Origin: Sphingomonas sanguinis
GTDB lineage: Bacteria; Pseudomonadota; Alphaproteobacteria; Sphingomonadales; Sphingomonadaceae
Assembly: GCF_001476905.1 (NCBI RefSeq)
Contig: NZ_LDTE01000018.1
Location: forward strand, 1-53,031
Reading direction: 5' to 3'
DNA length: 53,031 nt
The notes under the pieces are model-generated. The model was not told the DNA's origin, ran no database searches, and worked only from the letters and a program-made list of their open reading frames with translations. This document shows positions 25,338 to 34,439 of the stretch, piece by piece. The position numbers were made by a program, and so were the translations under genes. Numbering within the stretch: the first letter of the stretch is position 1; every line of letters starts with the position of its first letter.

Positions 25338-26225
25338 ATGACCGATAAAACCCAAGTACCGAACCGCGTCTTCCCCAATGCCAGCCAGGACGCCGAGAGC
25401 GCCAAGACGATCGTCTCGACGCCGCAGACCGAAAGCCCCGCCTACACGCTGGCCTTTCAGGACATGGACTTCCTGCTGCGCGAAGACCTTCGCCCCGTCC
25501 GTTTCCAGCTGGAACTGCTAAAGGCGCAGTTGCTGCTCGAAGAGGCCAAGATCGCCTCGACCTTCGTCTTCTATGGCTCGGCGCGTATCCCGGAGCCTGC
25601 CAAGGCCGAAGCGATGCTGGCGCTGGCGCATGACGATAAGTCGCGCAAGATCGCCGAGAATCTCGTCGCCAAGAGCAAGTACTACGACATCGCGCGCGAG
25701 CTGGCCCAGATCACCAGCCGGCTGCCCCGCGACGATCGCGGCATGCGCCAGTTCGTCGTCTGCTCGGGCGGCGGCCCTTCGATCATGGAAGCCGCCAATC
25801 GCGGCGCGGCGGACGTCGGCGCCGAGTCGGTGGGCCTGAACATCGTTCTGCCGCACGAACAGGCGCCGAACCCCTATGTCACGCCGTCGCTGAGCCTCCA
25901 GTTCCACTATTTCGCGCTGCGCAAGATGCACTTCCTGCTGCACGCGCGCGCGCTGGCGGCCTTCCCCGGCGGCTTCGGCACGTTCGACGAGCTGTTCGAA
26001 CTGCTGACCCTGATCCAGACGGGCAAGATCCAGCCCATCCCCGTCCTGCTGTTCGGCCGCGCCTTCTGGGAACGCGTCGTCAATTTCGAGGCGCTGGTCG
26101 AGGAAGGCGTGGTGTCCGAGCGCGACCTGAGCATCTTCACCTATGTCGAGACCGCCGAAGAGGCGTGGGACGTGGTGCGCAACTTCTATGAGGAACGCGC
26201 CCGCAAGGAAGCCGAACAGGCCTGA
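25338..26225 (+). CDS. LOG-family (lysine decarboxylase-like) protein
   Basis: 295 residues from ATG 25338. The Rossmann-type LOG core is visible: STFVFYGSARIPEP, FVVCSGGGPSIMEAANRGAADVGAESVGLNIVLPHEQ, and the signature RALAAFPGGFGTFDELFELLTLIQTGKI. Members are nucleoside-5'-monophosphate phosphoribohydrolases, sometimes releasing cytokinin-like bases. It is longer than the ~190-residue short LOGs owing to an N-terminal ~75-residue extension and an insert (DDKSRKIAENLVAKSKYYDIARELA). Stands alone with its own terminator; substrate uncertain. Confidence 0.88.
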   Translation: MTDKTQVPNRVFPNASQDAESAKTIVSTPQTESPAYTLAFQDMDFLLREDLRPVRFQLELLKAQLLLEEAKIASTFVFYGSARIPEPAKAEAMLALAHDDKSRKIAENLVAKSKYYDIARELAQITSRLPRDDRGMRQFVVCSGGGPSIMEAANRGAADVGAESVGLNIVLPHEQAPNPYVTPSLSLQFHYFALRKMHFLLHARALAAFPGGFGTFDELFELLTLIQTGKIQPIPVLLFGRAFWERVVNFEALVEEGVVSERDLSIFTYVETAEEAWDVVRNFYEERARKEAEQA

Positions 26226-26250
26226 TCCCGCCGATCCTTATGATATCCAT

Positions 26251-26281
26251 AAGGCCCGTCTTCGCGAGAAGGCGGGCCTTG
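26251..26281 (+). terminator. Terminator after the LOG-family gene
   Basis: Stem AAGGCCCGTCTT / AAGGCGGGCCTT with a CGCGAG loop and one mismatch, then GTCGTTGT. Strong stem, weak T-run. Confidence 0.75.
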
Positions 26282-26330
26282 TCGTTGTAGCGGCTGGTCG
26301 CGCGCCTCGAATCCCGACATAGCCTGCCCC

Positions 26331-28070
26331 ATGTCCGTCCTTCGACTCGCTCCCGCCTGGGTTCGGCGCAAGGTTCGCGCCAGTGAAGCGAGCCTGGTTC
26401 TACTGGCCATCGCCATCGGCGCGGGGGCCGGATTGCTCAGCGTGGCGCAGGGCGCGGTCGCCCGCACGCTGCAACACTGGCTGTTCGCGCTGGAATCGGA
26501 CCAGCGGTTGAGCGCCACCGCGACCATAGCGCCGATTGCCCTCCTCGCCCTGCCCTTTGGCGGCCTGATGCTGGCCCTGTTCTCGCGGGCGACGCGCGCA
26601 CGCAAGCGGCGGCTGGTCGATGCGGTCGAGGCCAATGCCCTGCATGGCGGTCGCCTGTCCTGGTCGGACAGCCTGGTGATTTCCGGGCAGACGATCATCT
26701 CCAACGGTTTCGGCGCGTCGGTGGGGCTTGAGGCCGCCTATGCGCAGCTCGGCGCAGGGTTGGCGTCGATCGCGGGCGGCTGGCTGAAGCTGCGACGCGG
26801 CGACCTGCGCGTGCTGGTCGGTGCGGGCACCGGCGCGGCCATTGCGGGAGCGTTCGGCGCGCCGCTGGCCGGGGCCTTCTACGCCTTCGAGATCGTGATC
26901 GGCGCCTATACCCCCGCCGCCATCGCCCCCGTCGCAGCGGCGTCGCTGACCGGGGTATTGGTGGCGCAGATGCTGGGTGCACAGCCCTACATCGTCAACG
27001 CCGTCGCGGGCGAGCCGGTGCTGAGCCATCATTATCTTCTCTATGCGGGACTGGGCGCCATCGCCGCGCTGCTCGGCATCGTCCTGATGCGCGCGGTCGC
27101 CGAGATGGAAACGCTGACCCGCCGCCTGCCGGTCCAACCGTCATGGCGGCCGGTACTGGGCGGGTTCCTGCTGATCCCGCTCGCGATACTGACGCCGCAG
27201 GTGCTGTCGGCAGGGCACGGCGCGCTGCATCTCGACCTGGAATATGGCTTGCCGCTCAGCTTCCTGGCTGCGATCTTCATCATGAAGAGCGCCGCGTCGG
27301 TCGTCTCGTTGGGTTTCGGATTTCGCGGCGGGCTGTTCTTTGCCTCGCTGTTTCTGGGCAGCCTGTTGGGGCATATCTATGCCGACCTGATCGCCTGGGG
27401 CGCAGGGTCGGCGATCATCGATCCGCAGAATGCCGCGTTGGTCGGCATGGCCGCCTTTGCGGTCGCGGTCGTCGGCGGGCCGATGACCATGGCGATGCTG
27501 GTGCTGGAGGCCACCCACGACTTCTCGCTGGCGGGCGCAGCGATCGCCGCCTCGCTGGTCACGACGACGATCGTGCGCGAGACATTCGGCTATTCCTTCT
27601 CGACCTGGCGGCTTCACCTGCGCGGCGAGACGATCAAGAGCGCGCGCGATGTCGGCTGGATACGCACCTTGACCGCGGGCCGCATGATGCGCCGGGTGGA
27701 ACGCGCCACGCCCGCCGCGATGAGCATCGCCGAATTCCGCCGCACCTTCCCGCTCGGCTCGACCAGCCGGGTCGTCCTGATCGACGAGCAGGATCATTAT
27801 GCCGGAGTCGTCCAGACCGCGCGCGCCTATGCCGACGGGCTCGATCCGGCGGCCGCGATCGGCACGCTCGCCATCCACCGCGACCATGCCCTGCTGCCCG
27901 ATGCGGATATCAAGGCGGTGATGAGCGCGCTGGACGCCGCCGATGCCGACGAACTGGCGGTGATCGATACCGACCGCGCGGTGCTGGGGCTGTTGTCCGA
28001 ACCCTATGTCCGGCGGCGTTATGCCGAGGAACTCGACAAGGCGCAGCGGGAATTGTTCGGGGAGCATTGA
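26331..28070 (+). CDS. CLC-family chloride channel/antiporter with C-terminal CBS pair
   Basis: 579 residues, about ten membrane helices in the first ~420 residues. The gating-Glu region is FGASVGLEAAYAQLG (E134), then AGTGAAIAGAFGAPLAGAFYAFE and the second selectivity region SLGFGFRGGLFFASLFLGSLLGH. The Glu-containing motif differs from the usual GREGP (GLEAA), and I see no GSGIP motif before it, so anion selectivity may differ. After about residue 440 two CBS-like repeats follow (RMMRRVERATPAAMSIAEF... and HALLPDADIKAVMSALDAADADELAVID). No clear ribosome binding site. Confidence 0.9.
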   Translation: MSVLRLAPAWVRRKVRASEASLVLLAIAIGAGAGLLSVAQGAVARTLQHWLFALESDQRLSATATIAPIALLALPFGGLMLALFSRATRARKRRLVDAVEANALHGGRLSWSDSLVISGQTIISNGFGASVGLEAAYAQLGAGLASIAGGWLKLRRGDLRVLVGAGTGAAIAGAFGAPLAGAFYAFEIVIGAYTPAAIAPVAAASLTGVLVAQMLGAQPYIVNAVAGEPVLSHHYLLYAGLGAIAALLGIVLMRAVAEMETLTRRLPVQPSWRPVLGGFLLIPLAILTPQVLSAGHGALHLDLEYGLPLSFLAAIFIMKSAASVVSLGFGFRGGLFFASLFLGSLLGHIYADLIAWGAGSAIIDPQNAALVGMAAFAVAVVGGPMTMAMLVLEATHDFSLAGAAIAASLVTTTIVRETFGYSFSTWRLHLRGETIKSARDVGWIRTLTAGRMMRRVERATPAAMSIAEFRRTFPLGSTSRVVLIDEQDHYAGVVQTARAYADGLDPAAAIGTLAIHRDHALLPDADIKAVMSALDAADADELAVIDTDRAVLGLLSEPYVRRRYAEELDKAQRELFGEH

Positions 28071-28159
28071 AGGTCGTTCGGGAATGCTTGGCTCATGCCG
28101 CCCGCCCCTCGGCCTTCATTGCCTCACCCAACCTGGACCGGATCGACATTCTTCCTATT

Positions 28160-28210
28160 GCTCCCCTGCAAGGCGCGGTGGCAGGCCGAAGGCCTGACGG
28201 CGAGGTGGGG
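28160..28210. repeat. Decayed family A palindromic repeat
   Basis: CTCCCCTGCAAGGCGCGG, TGGCAGGCCGAAGGCCTGACGG and CGAGGTGGGG: the family A unit with several changes in its outer hairpin, in the 234-bp gap between the CLC gene and typA. Nothing else is seen in that gap besides the typA terminator. Confidence 0.7.
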
Positions 28211-28252
28211 CAAGAGGATGGGAATGGGAGCAGCGCTTTCCTAGCCCCATAG

Positions 28253-28283
28253 AAAAAGGGCCGGACGTTTCCGCCCGGCCCCT
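28253..28283 (-). terminator. Rho-independent terminator after typA
   Basis: Minus strand: GGGCCGGGCG, loop GAAA, CGTCCGGCCC, then TTTTT. Located 22 bp past the typA stop. Confidence 0.9.
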
Positions 28284-28304
28284 GTTCCCACTAGCCTGTT
28301 CGGC

Positions 28305-30146
28305 TTACGCCGCCTTCGACCGCGCCGCGCGCTTGCGCTCGTTCGGGTCGAGGTAGCGCTTGCGCAGACGGATCGACTTCGGGGTCACTTCGACCATCTC
28401 GTCGTCGTCGATATACGCGATCGCCTGCTCCAGCGTCATCTTCTTCGGCGGGGTCAGGCGGATGGCGTCATCCTTGCCGCCCGACGCGCGGAAGTTGGTC
28501 AGCTGCTTCGCCTTCATCGGGTTGACCTCGAGGTCATCCGTCTTGGCGTTCTCGCCGATGATCATGCCCTCATAGAGCGCCTCGCCGTGACCGACGAACA
28601 GGATGCCGCGCTCTTCGAGCGGACCCAGGGCATAGCCCTGCGCTTCGCCGGCGCCGTTCGAGATCAGGACGCCGTTCTTGCGGCCTTCGATCTTGCCCTT
28701 GTGCGGGCCATACTTCTCGAACAGCCGGTTCATGATGCCGGTGCCGCGCGTGTCCGACAGGAACTCGCCGTGGTAACCGATCATGCCGCGCGAAGGCGCC
28801 GAGAAGGTGATGCGGGTCTTGCCGCCGCCCGAGGGACGCATGTCGGTCATCTCGGCCTTGCGCAGGTTCATCTTCTCGACGACCGTGCCCGAATATTCCT
28901 CGTCCACGTCGATGATGACGGTCTCGTACGGCTCGGTCTTCTTGCCGTCCTCGTCCTCGCCGAACAGCACGCGCGGGCGGCTGATGCCCAGCTCGAAGCC
29001 TTCGCGGCGCATCGTCTCGATCAGAACGCCCAGCTGAAGTTCGCCGCGACCGGCAACCTCGAAGCTGTCGCGGTCGTCGCTCTCGGTGACCTTCACCGCG
29101 ACGTTCGATTCCGCTTCGCGCATCAGGCGGTCGCGGATCATGCGGCTGGTGACCTTCGAGCCCTCACGGCCCGCCATCGGCGAGTCGTTGACGGCGAAGC
29201 GCATCGACAGCGTCGGCGGATCGATCGGCTGCGCCTTCAGCGGCACGCTGACCGAGGTGTCGGCGATGGTGTTCGCCACCGTGGCGACCGCCAGACCCGC
29301 CAGCGAGATGATGTCGCCTGCCTTGGCTTCGTCGACCGGCACGCGGTCCAGGCCACGGAACGACATGATCTTCGACGCACGGCCGGTCTCGACGATGTTG
29401 CCATCGGCGTCGAGCGCGTGGATCGCCTGGTTCAACTTGACCGTGCCCGAGTTGACGCGGCCGGTCAGGATACGACCGAGGAAGTTGTCGCGGTCGAGCA
29501 GCGTCACCAGGAAGGTGAAGGGCACGTCCTCGACCTCGACCTTCGGGGCGGGCACGTGGTTTACGATCGTCTCGAACATCGGGATCAGCGTGCCTTCGCG
29601 CGCGTCCATGTCGGTCGAGGCATAGCCGTTGCGGCCCGAGGCGTAGAGGACCGGGAAGTCCAGCTGCTCGTCATTCGCGTCGAGCGAGACGAACAGGTCG
29701 AACACTTCGTCCAGCACTTCCTGGATACGCGCGTCGGCGCGATCGACCTTGTTGACGACGACGATGGGCTTCAGGCCCAGCGCCAGCGCCTTGCCGGTCA
29801 CGAACTTCGTCTGCGGCATCGCGCCTTCCGACGAATCGACCAGCAGGACGACGCCGTCGACCATCGACAGGATGCGCTCCACCTCGCCGCCGAAGTCGGC
29901 GTGGCCGGGGGTGTCGACGATGTTGATGCGGATCGACTCGTCGCTGCCCGGCGGAGTCCAGTCGACCGAGGTCGGCTTGGCGAGAATGGTGATCCCGCGC
30001 TCCTTTTCCAGGTCGTTGGAGTCCATCGCGCGCTCTTCGACGCGCTGGTTGTCGCGGAAGGTGCCCGACTGGCGGAACAGCTGATCAACCAGGGTCGTCT
30101 TGCCATGGTCGACGTGCGCGATGATCGCCACGTTGCGGAGGCTCAT
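28305..30146 (-). CDS. typA: Ribosome-associated GTPase TypA/BipA
   Basis: 613 residues, start at MSLRNVAIIAHVDHGKTT. A translational GTPase that binds the 70S ribosome and aids assembly and stress adaptation. G1 AHVDHGKTT, switch region ERGITILAK, G3 DTPGHADFG, G4 NKVDR and G5-like SGRNGYA are all intact. EF-G-like domains II, III and V follow (GRGELQLGVLIETMRREGFEL; YHGEFLSDTRGTGIMNRLFEKY). The TypA-specific C-terminal domain ends VEVTPKSIRLRKRYLDPNERKR. The open frame continues upstream without conservation, so the start at 30146 is preferred. Monocistronic by its spacing and terminator. Confidence 0.97.
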   Translation of the reverse strand: MSLRNVAIIAHVDHGKTTLVDQLFRQSGTFRDNQRVEERAMDSNDLEKERGITILAKPTSVDWTPPGSDESIRINIVDTPGHADFGGEVERILSMVDGVVLLVDSSEGAMPQTKFVTGKALALGLKPIVVVNKVDRADARIQEVLDEVFDLFVSLDANDEQLDFPVLYASGRNGYASTDMDAREGTLIPMFETIVNHVPAPKVEVEDVPFTFLVTLLDRDNFLGRILTGRVNSGTVKLNQAIHALDADGNIVETGRASKIMSFRGLDRVPVDEAKAGDIISLAGLAVATVANTIADTSVSVPLKAQPIDPPTLSMRFAVNDSPMAGREGSKVTSRMIRDRLMREAESNVAVKVTESDDRDSFEVAGRGELQLGVLIETMRREGFELGISRPRVLFGEDEDGKKTEPYETVIIDVDEEYSGTVVEKMNLRKAEMTDMRPSGGGKTRITFSAPSRGMIGYHGEFLSDTRGTGIMNRLFEKYGPHKGKIEGRKNGVLISNGAGEAQGYALGPLEERGILFVGHGEALYEGMIIGENAKTDDLEVNPMKAKQLTNFRASGGKDDAIRLTPPKKMTLEQAIAYIDDDEMVEVTPKSIRLRKRYLDPNERKRAARSKAA

Positions 30147-30278
30147 GCAAATTTCTCTTGTTCGGAGGGTATGTCGCCGCGCGCCATAGCCGAAAGCCAA
30201 GCAAAGCGAAAGGGCGGCGCGGATATTGCGGCGCACAAAGGTTTTCCGTCGCCAAAACGTGTGGAGAGGCGACCGGTT

Positions 30279-30404
30279 CCTCCCCGGCACGGGGAGGTGG
30301 CAGGCCGAAGGCCTGACGGAGGGGGACTTCCCCTAAGGACGCCATTCGCGGCGCGCCCCCTCCACCATGCTGCGCATGGTCCCCCCCCCCTTGCGGGGGA
30401 GGAA
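30279..30404. repeat. Facing pair of family A palindromic repeats with a 10-C run
   Basis: 30279–30325 is a near-perfect unit: CCTCCCCGGCACGGGGAGG, TGGCAGGCCGAAGGCCTGACGG, AGGGGG. 30355–30404 is a second, inverted variant: CCCCCTCCACC, ATGCTGCGCAT, GGT, ten C (30381–30390), TTGCGGGGGAGG. They occupy the gap between typA and the M16 peptidase gene (both minus strand). The C-run is a likely slippage spot. Confidence 0.85.
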
Positions 30405-30405
30405 C

Positions 30406-33366
30406 TTACTTGGCCTTCGGCACCACCTTCAGCGTCCAATCCGTATCCGGCCGCAGATATTTCGCCGCGACCGCCTGCAAGTCCGCCGGGCCGATCGACA
30501 CGAAGTCCTGCGCCAGCCGCCTGGTCGCCTCGATCCGCTGCGGGTCGTACGCCGCGCCGCCCAGCCGCTGCATCCAGAACATGTTGCCCGACGCCATGCG
30601 CGCCAGTCGCTGTGCCATGGGCCTCTTGATCCGCTGCAACTCGTCGGCGTCGATCGGCTTGGAGGCCAGATCGGCCGCGATCGAGCGCGCGGTCGCCAGG
30701 AAGAAGTCGACCTTATCGGGCGCAACCATGCCGATCGCGATCATCCGCCCCCCGCTGGGCAGGCCGATCGGCCACTGGCTGGCGACCTGCGGGCTATAGC
30801 TGGCCCCCGCCTGCGAACGCAGCCGGTCGAACAGCCGGTCGGCAAAGACCTGGGCCAGCACGTCCAGCCGGTTACGGATGCGGTCGTCGGCCGAACCGCC
30901 GCCGGTCGGCCAGGCGATCACCGCCGCCGCCTGGTCGGCCGGGCCGGTATGCATGCGCACCACCGGCTCCGCGACATGCGCGGGGAAGTGGATAGGCGGC
31001 ACCGGGCCGACCGTCGCGGGTCGCGCCGGGATCGCGCCGAGGCTCTCGGCCACCGCCTTGATCGCGTCATCGGCCTTCACATCGCCGAACACCGACACTT
31101 CGATCGGGCCCGAGGCGAGCAGCGGGGCCCACAGCGCCTTGAAGGATTCCGGCGTGGTCGCCGCCACCGCCTCCCGCGGCGGCGTACCCCAGCGCGGATC
31201 GCCGTCGCGCAGCATCCGCTCCAGGTCATGGCCCAACACTCCGTCGGGCGAGGCGTCGAACCCGTCATAGCCCGCCAGCATAGCCGCCTTGGCGCGGGCC
31301 ACGGGTGCCGGGTCCCAGCGCGGCGCGATCAGCTTGGCCGCGATCAGCTTGAGGTTGTCGGCATAATCGCCCGGCGAAGACAGCGCGTTGAAGGCGAAGG
31401 CATCGTCATCGATGTCGAAATCCATGCCCATCGTCCGCCCGGCGGTCAGCCGGTCGAGATCGCCCTGGTCGAACTTGCCGATCCCGCCGGCGACCAGCGC
31501 CACATCGGCGGCCCAGGCCGGGCTTTCCTTCGTCGCGGGCAGTGCGTCGTAACCGCGCCCGAACCGGACGCGCAGATAGACGCGCCCCGTCTCGCCATCA
31601 TTGGCCAGCAGGAGAAGGCGGACGCCATTGGCGAAGGTGACCTTTTCCAGCCCCAGCTCGGCGATCTTCTCGCGCGAGACGACCTTGCCGGGTGCGCCCA
31701 GCCTCGGCAGTTGCGCGAAGCTGATCTTGCCCTGACGGCGGCGCTGCTCGGCGAGCGGGCGGACATCGGCCTTCAAGGCGGCGGTCAGCTTGGCGACTGC
31801 ATCGGGTTGTGCCGTGCGGGTGTTGACCAGCCCGCGGGTCGCGGTGCCCTGGAATATCTTGCGGGTCGACGCCAGCACGGTGTCGGGCGTGAACATCTTC
31901 GCCGCCACCGCCTGCTTGAAGATCTGGTAGCTGGTTTCGGGCGCGGTCACCGTCTCCCGGATGTCGAGCGCGCCGACCATGTCGTCGGCCTGCTTCGATC
32001 CCGCCTCGACCCGCGCAGTGTCCACCTGGTTGCGCAGGATGGCATCGTAATCGGCCAGCTCGCGGTCGATCTCGGCCTGGCTGGGCGGGGTCGCCATCGC
32101 ATCGGCGACGACGGCGCGCACGTCCTTCAGCGCGGCTTCCCAATTGTCGCCGATCGGCACGACATTGACCGTCGTCAGATTGGCCGAGCGCGACACATCG
32201 TCGAGCGCGACGCTGGCCTGGAGGAAGCTGCCCCCTGCCCGCGCCCGGTTTTCCAGGCGACGGCTGATCAGGCGGGCGGCGACCATGTCGACCATCCGCT
32301 TCTGGTTGAAGATCGCGGTGTCGTCCTGATACTTCCACGGGCGCAGCACCGCCATGGCGACGACCGGCGGCATCGACGGCTCGACCAGCGTGCCCGCAAC
32401 GGGCGCATCGGCCTTGGGCGTACCGAAATCGGGATCGGGCGGATTGGGGCCGACGCCCTGCCAGGACCCGAAATTCTTGGTGACCAGCTTGGCTAGCAGC
32501 GCCGGGTCCATGTCGCCGGAGATAATGACGACCGCGCGCTCCGGGCGATACCAGCGGTCGTGGAACGCCTTCACCGTCTCGGGCGTCGCGGCCTCCAGCG
32601 TCTGGAGCTGGCCGATTGGCGAACGCTCGGCGAGCGGCTGCCCGGCAAAGAAGGTTTCGCGCAGCTTGTCCGAATAGCGGACCTGCGGCCCCGGCTGCTC
32701 GCGCCGCTCGGCCAGCACCACGGGGCGTTCGGCCCCCAGCGACTGGGCGGTGATCGAGGGCGCGGCCATCATTCCGCTGAGGATCTTCAGGCTCTCGTCC
32801 AGCCCCGCCTCGGTCGCGCCGGGCAGGTCGAGCTGGTAGACGGTCTGGGTCGGGGTGGTGGACGCGTTGGAGTCCGAGCCGAAGGTCGCGCCCAGCCGCT
32901 GCCAGATGCGCTTGGCCTCGCCGTCCGGCACATGCTGCGATCCGCGGAAGGACAGATGCTCGATCAGATGGGCAAAGCCGCGCTCCGAATCCTGCTCGTT
33001 CAGCGAGCCAGCGTCGATTCGCACCCGCACCGCCACCTGCCCCGGCGGCACGCCGTTGCGACGCACCGCAAAGCGCAGCCCGTTGGCCAGCCGCCCGAAC
33101 TTCCACATCTTGTCCTGCGGCAGGTCGGAGCCCTTGTAGAGCCAGGGCGACTGATCGACGCCGGGGATCGGCGGCAGCGGGGCGAGCGGATCGGCGGCCT
33201 GGCCGACGACCGCGACGGGCACCGGCAACCCCTGGGGCACCGATCGATTGTCGGTGGGCCTGGGCTGGCTCGGCTGGCCCTGGGGGACCTGACCGATAAC
33301 GGGAATCGCCAGCCCGAGAAGGGCCGACAGAGCAAGACTGCGCATCGCGCGGGACGGAAACGCCAT
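30406..33366 (-). CDS. Secreted two-repeat M16 family zinc metallopeptidase
   Basis: 986 residues. Signal peptide MAFPSRAMRSLALSALLGLAIPVIGQ, then a Pro/Gln-rich linker. The N-terminal M16 repeat has the inverted zinc motif HLIEH (H133, E136, H137) in RGFAHLIEHLSFRGSQ, with SDSNASTTPTQTVYQLDLP after it. RWYRPERAVVIISGDMDPALLAKLV is the next M16 block. The second half (from about 540) repeats the fold without a zinc motif. Closest in build to periplasmic pitrilysin-like/PqqL peptidases. Likely degrades small peptides in the periplasm; specific substrate unknown. Two adjacent ATGs (33366 and 33345) are possible starts. Confidence 0.93.
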   Translation of the reverse strand: MAFPSRAMRSLALSALLGLAIPVIGQVPQGQPSQPRPTDNRSVPQGLPVPVAVVGQAADPLAPLPPIPGVDQSPWLYKGSDLPQDKMWKFGRLANGLRFAVRRNGVPPGQVAVRVRIDAGSLNEQDSERGFAHLIEHLSFRGSQHVPDGEAKRIWQRLGATFGSDSNASTTPTQTVYQLDLPGATEAGLDESLKILSGMMAAPSITAQSLGAERPVVLAERREQPGPQVRYSDKLRETFFAGQPLAERSPIGQLQTLEAATPETVKAFHDRWYRPERAVVIISGDMDPALLAKLVTKNFGSWQGVGPNPPDPDFGTPKADAPVAGTLVEPSMPPVVAMAVLRPWKYQDDTAIFNQKRMVDMVAARLISRRLENRARAGGSFLQASVALDDVSRSANLTTVNVVPIGDNWEAALKDVRAVVADAMATPPSQAEIDRELADYDAILRNQVDTARVEAGSKQADDMVGALDIRETVTAPETSYQIFKQAVAAKMFTPDTVLASTRKIFQGTATRGLVNTRTAQPDAVAKLTAALKADVRPLAEQRRRQGKISFAQLPRLGAPGKVVSREKIAELGLEKVTFANGVRLLLLANDGETGRVYLRVRFGRGYDALPATKESPAWAADVALVAGGIGKFDQGDLDRLTAGRTMGMDFDIDDDAFAFNALSSPGDYADNLKLIAAKLIAPRWDPAPVARAKAAMLAGYDGFDASPDGVLGHDLERMLRDGDPRWGTPPREAVAATTPESFKALWAPLLASGPIEVSVFGDVKADDAIKAVAESLGAIPARPATVGPVPPIHFPAHVAEPVVRMHTGPADQAAAVIAWPTGGGSADDRIRNRLDVLAQVFADRLFDRLRSQAGASYSPQVASQWPIGLPSGGRMIAIGMVAPDKVDFFLATARSIAADLASKPIDADELQRIKRPMAQRLARMASGNMFWMQRLGGAAYDPQRIEATRRLAQDFVSIGPADLQAVAAKYLRPDTDWTLKVVPKAK

Positions 33367-33541
33367 GCCCCCTCTTACCCCGGCGGAACGCGGATCACCA
33401 GCCGCCCCTAAATCGCCCCAATGCGACTCGGCAAAGCACCTGTGCCGCCATCATTTCGACCCAGTGGCCGCCTAGAAGAACACCGCTGCACCAGCGTCAT
33501 ACGGGCCGTCGAAGCCCGATGCGCAAAGGGGCAGGCCGGGG

Positions 33542-34273
33542 ATGGTCGGAAACGTGATGAGCAAGACGATGAAGGCGCACGCCCCGCATCAGGGCACCGC
33601 CACAATATGGCCCCATTCGGGCGAGGCTGAACGGACCCTGCGGGCGGTCGCCCCCGTGCTCTCTCCGACTGTGGCACCCCAGCCAATTGCCCAGGCTCAT
33701 CCCGCCCTGGCCCGTGTCTGCCGCCTGTTCGACGGGGTGATTGCCGCCTCGTCACTGGTCTCTAACGAACCGGTGCTCGACGTCCGCCAGTTCGACTGGA
33801 CGGCTGGGCTTCGGCGTCAGTGGCGCGCGATCCGCGAGGACGCCGTGGCCTTGACCGGCATGGTGCGGTCCTGCGGGATCGTGCCGCTCCGCCCCGGCAC
33901 CGCGGCGCTGCGCCAATGCCCCGGCCTGTCGGCGGCGCTGGACGGCGTGCCCGGCCTGCACGACGCGGCCATCGGGCTGCTCGCGCCGGGCACGCATGTC
34001 GCGGCGCGGCGCGGCCCGACCAAGGCGCTGCTGACCTGTCACCTCGGCCTGGTGGTGCCGCGCGATGGCGATGCCCGGATGCGGGTTCGCGACCGGATCG
34101 TCCGCTGGGCGGAGGGCGAGACGCTGGTCTTCGACGACAGCTATCCGCACCAATTGTGGAACGAGGCGGAGACGCCCCGCATCATCCTGCGCCTGCGGTT
34201 CGCGCGGCCGCTGCGCCAGCCGGGCCGGGCGGTCGCGGACGGCGTGGTGCGGTTGCTGGGCGAGGCGGCCTAA
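33542..34273 (+). CDS. Aspartyl/asparaginyl beta-hydroxylase-like protein
   Basis: 243 residues from ATG 33542; ATG 33557 is an equal candidate. The core from about residue 75 resembles the aspartyl/asparaginyl beta-hydroxylase domain, an Fe(II)/2-oxoglutarate cupin: VLDVRQFDWTAGLRRQWRAIREDAV, GLLAPGTHVAARRGPTKALLTCHLGLVVP (first His ligand), then RWAEGETLVFDDSYPHQLWNEAETPRIILRLRF (second His, and the Arg that binds 2-oxoglutarate). Bacterial members mostly lack known substrates; some modify lipid A or peptides. Stands alone; 166 bp without visible features separate it from nfu. Confidence 0.8.
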   Translation: MVGNVMSKTMKAHAPHQGTATIWPHSGEAERTLRAVAPVLSPTVAPQPIAQAHPALARVCRLFDGVIAASSLVSNEPVLDVRQFDWTAGLRRQWRAIREDAVALTGMVRSCGIVPLRPGTAALRQCPGLSAALDGVPGLHDAAIGLLAPGTHVAARRGPTKALLTCHLGLVVPRDGDARMRVRDRIVRWAEGETLVFDDSYPHQLWNEAETPRIILRLRFARPLRQPGRAVADGVVRLLGEAA

Positions 34274-34439
34274 AGCCCATCGACATTCGAGCGGTGCAGT
34301 CTTCATGACGGCTCCTGCAAGCCAAGGAATAGCAGGCGCGTCGCATCATGGCCGCACCATACCGACGATTGCGCACCGGAAACGCATCCTTTCCCGGACC
34401 CTGCTTGATCCCCGTCGCGACCCGCGCCACATGGGGGCC

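Noticed and set aside
30146..30290. Upstream extension of typA by 48 codons
   Set aside because: The extension is Arg-rich and unconserved, and ends in intergenic repeat; the G1 motif follows directly after the chosen start.
28587..30629. 680-codon plus-strand open frame opposite typA
   Set aside because: Shadow of typA, whose GTPase motifs are unmistakable on the other strand.
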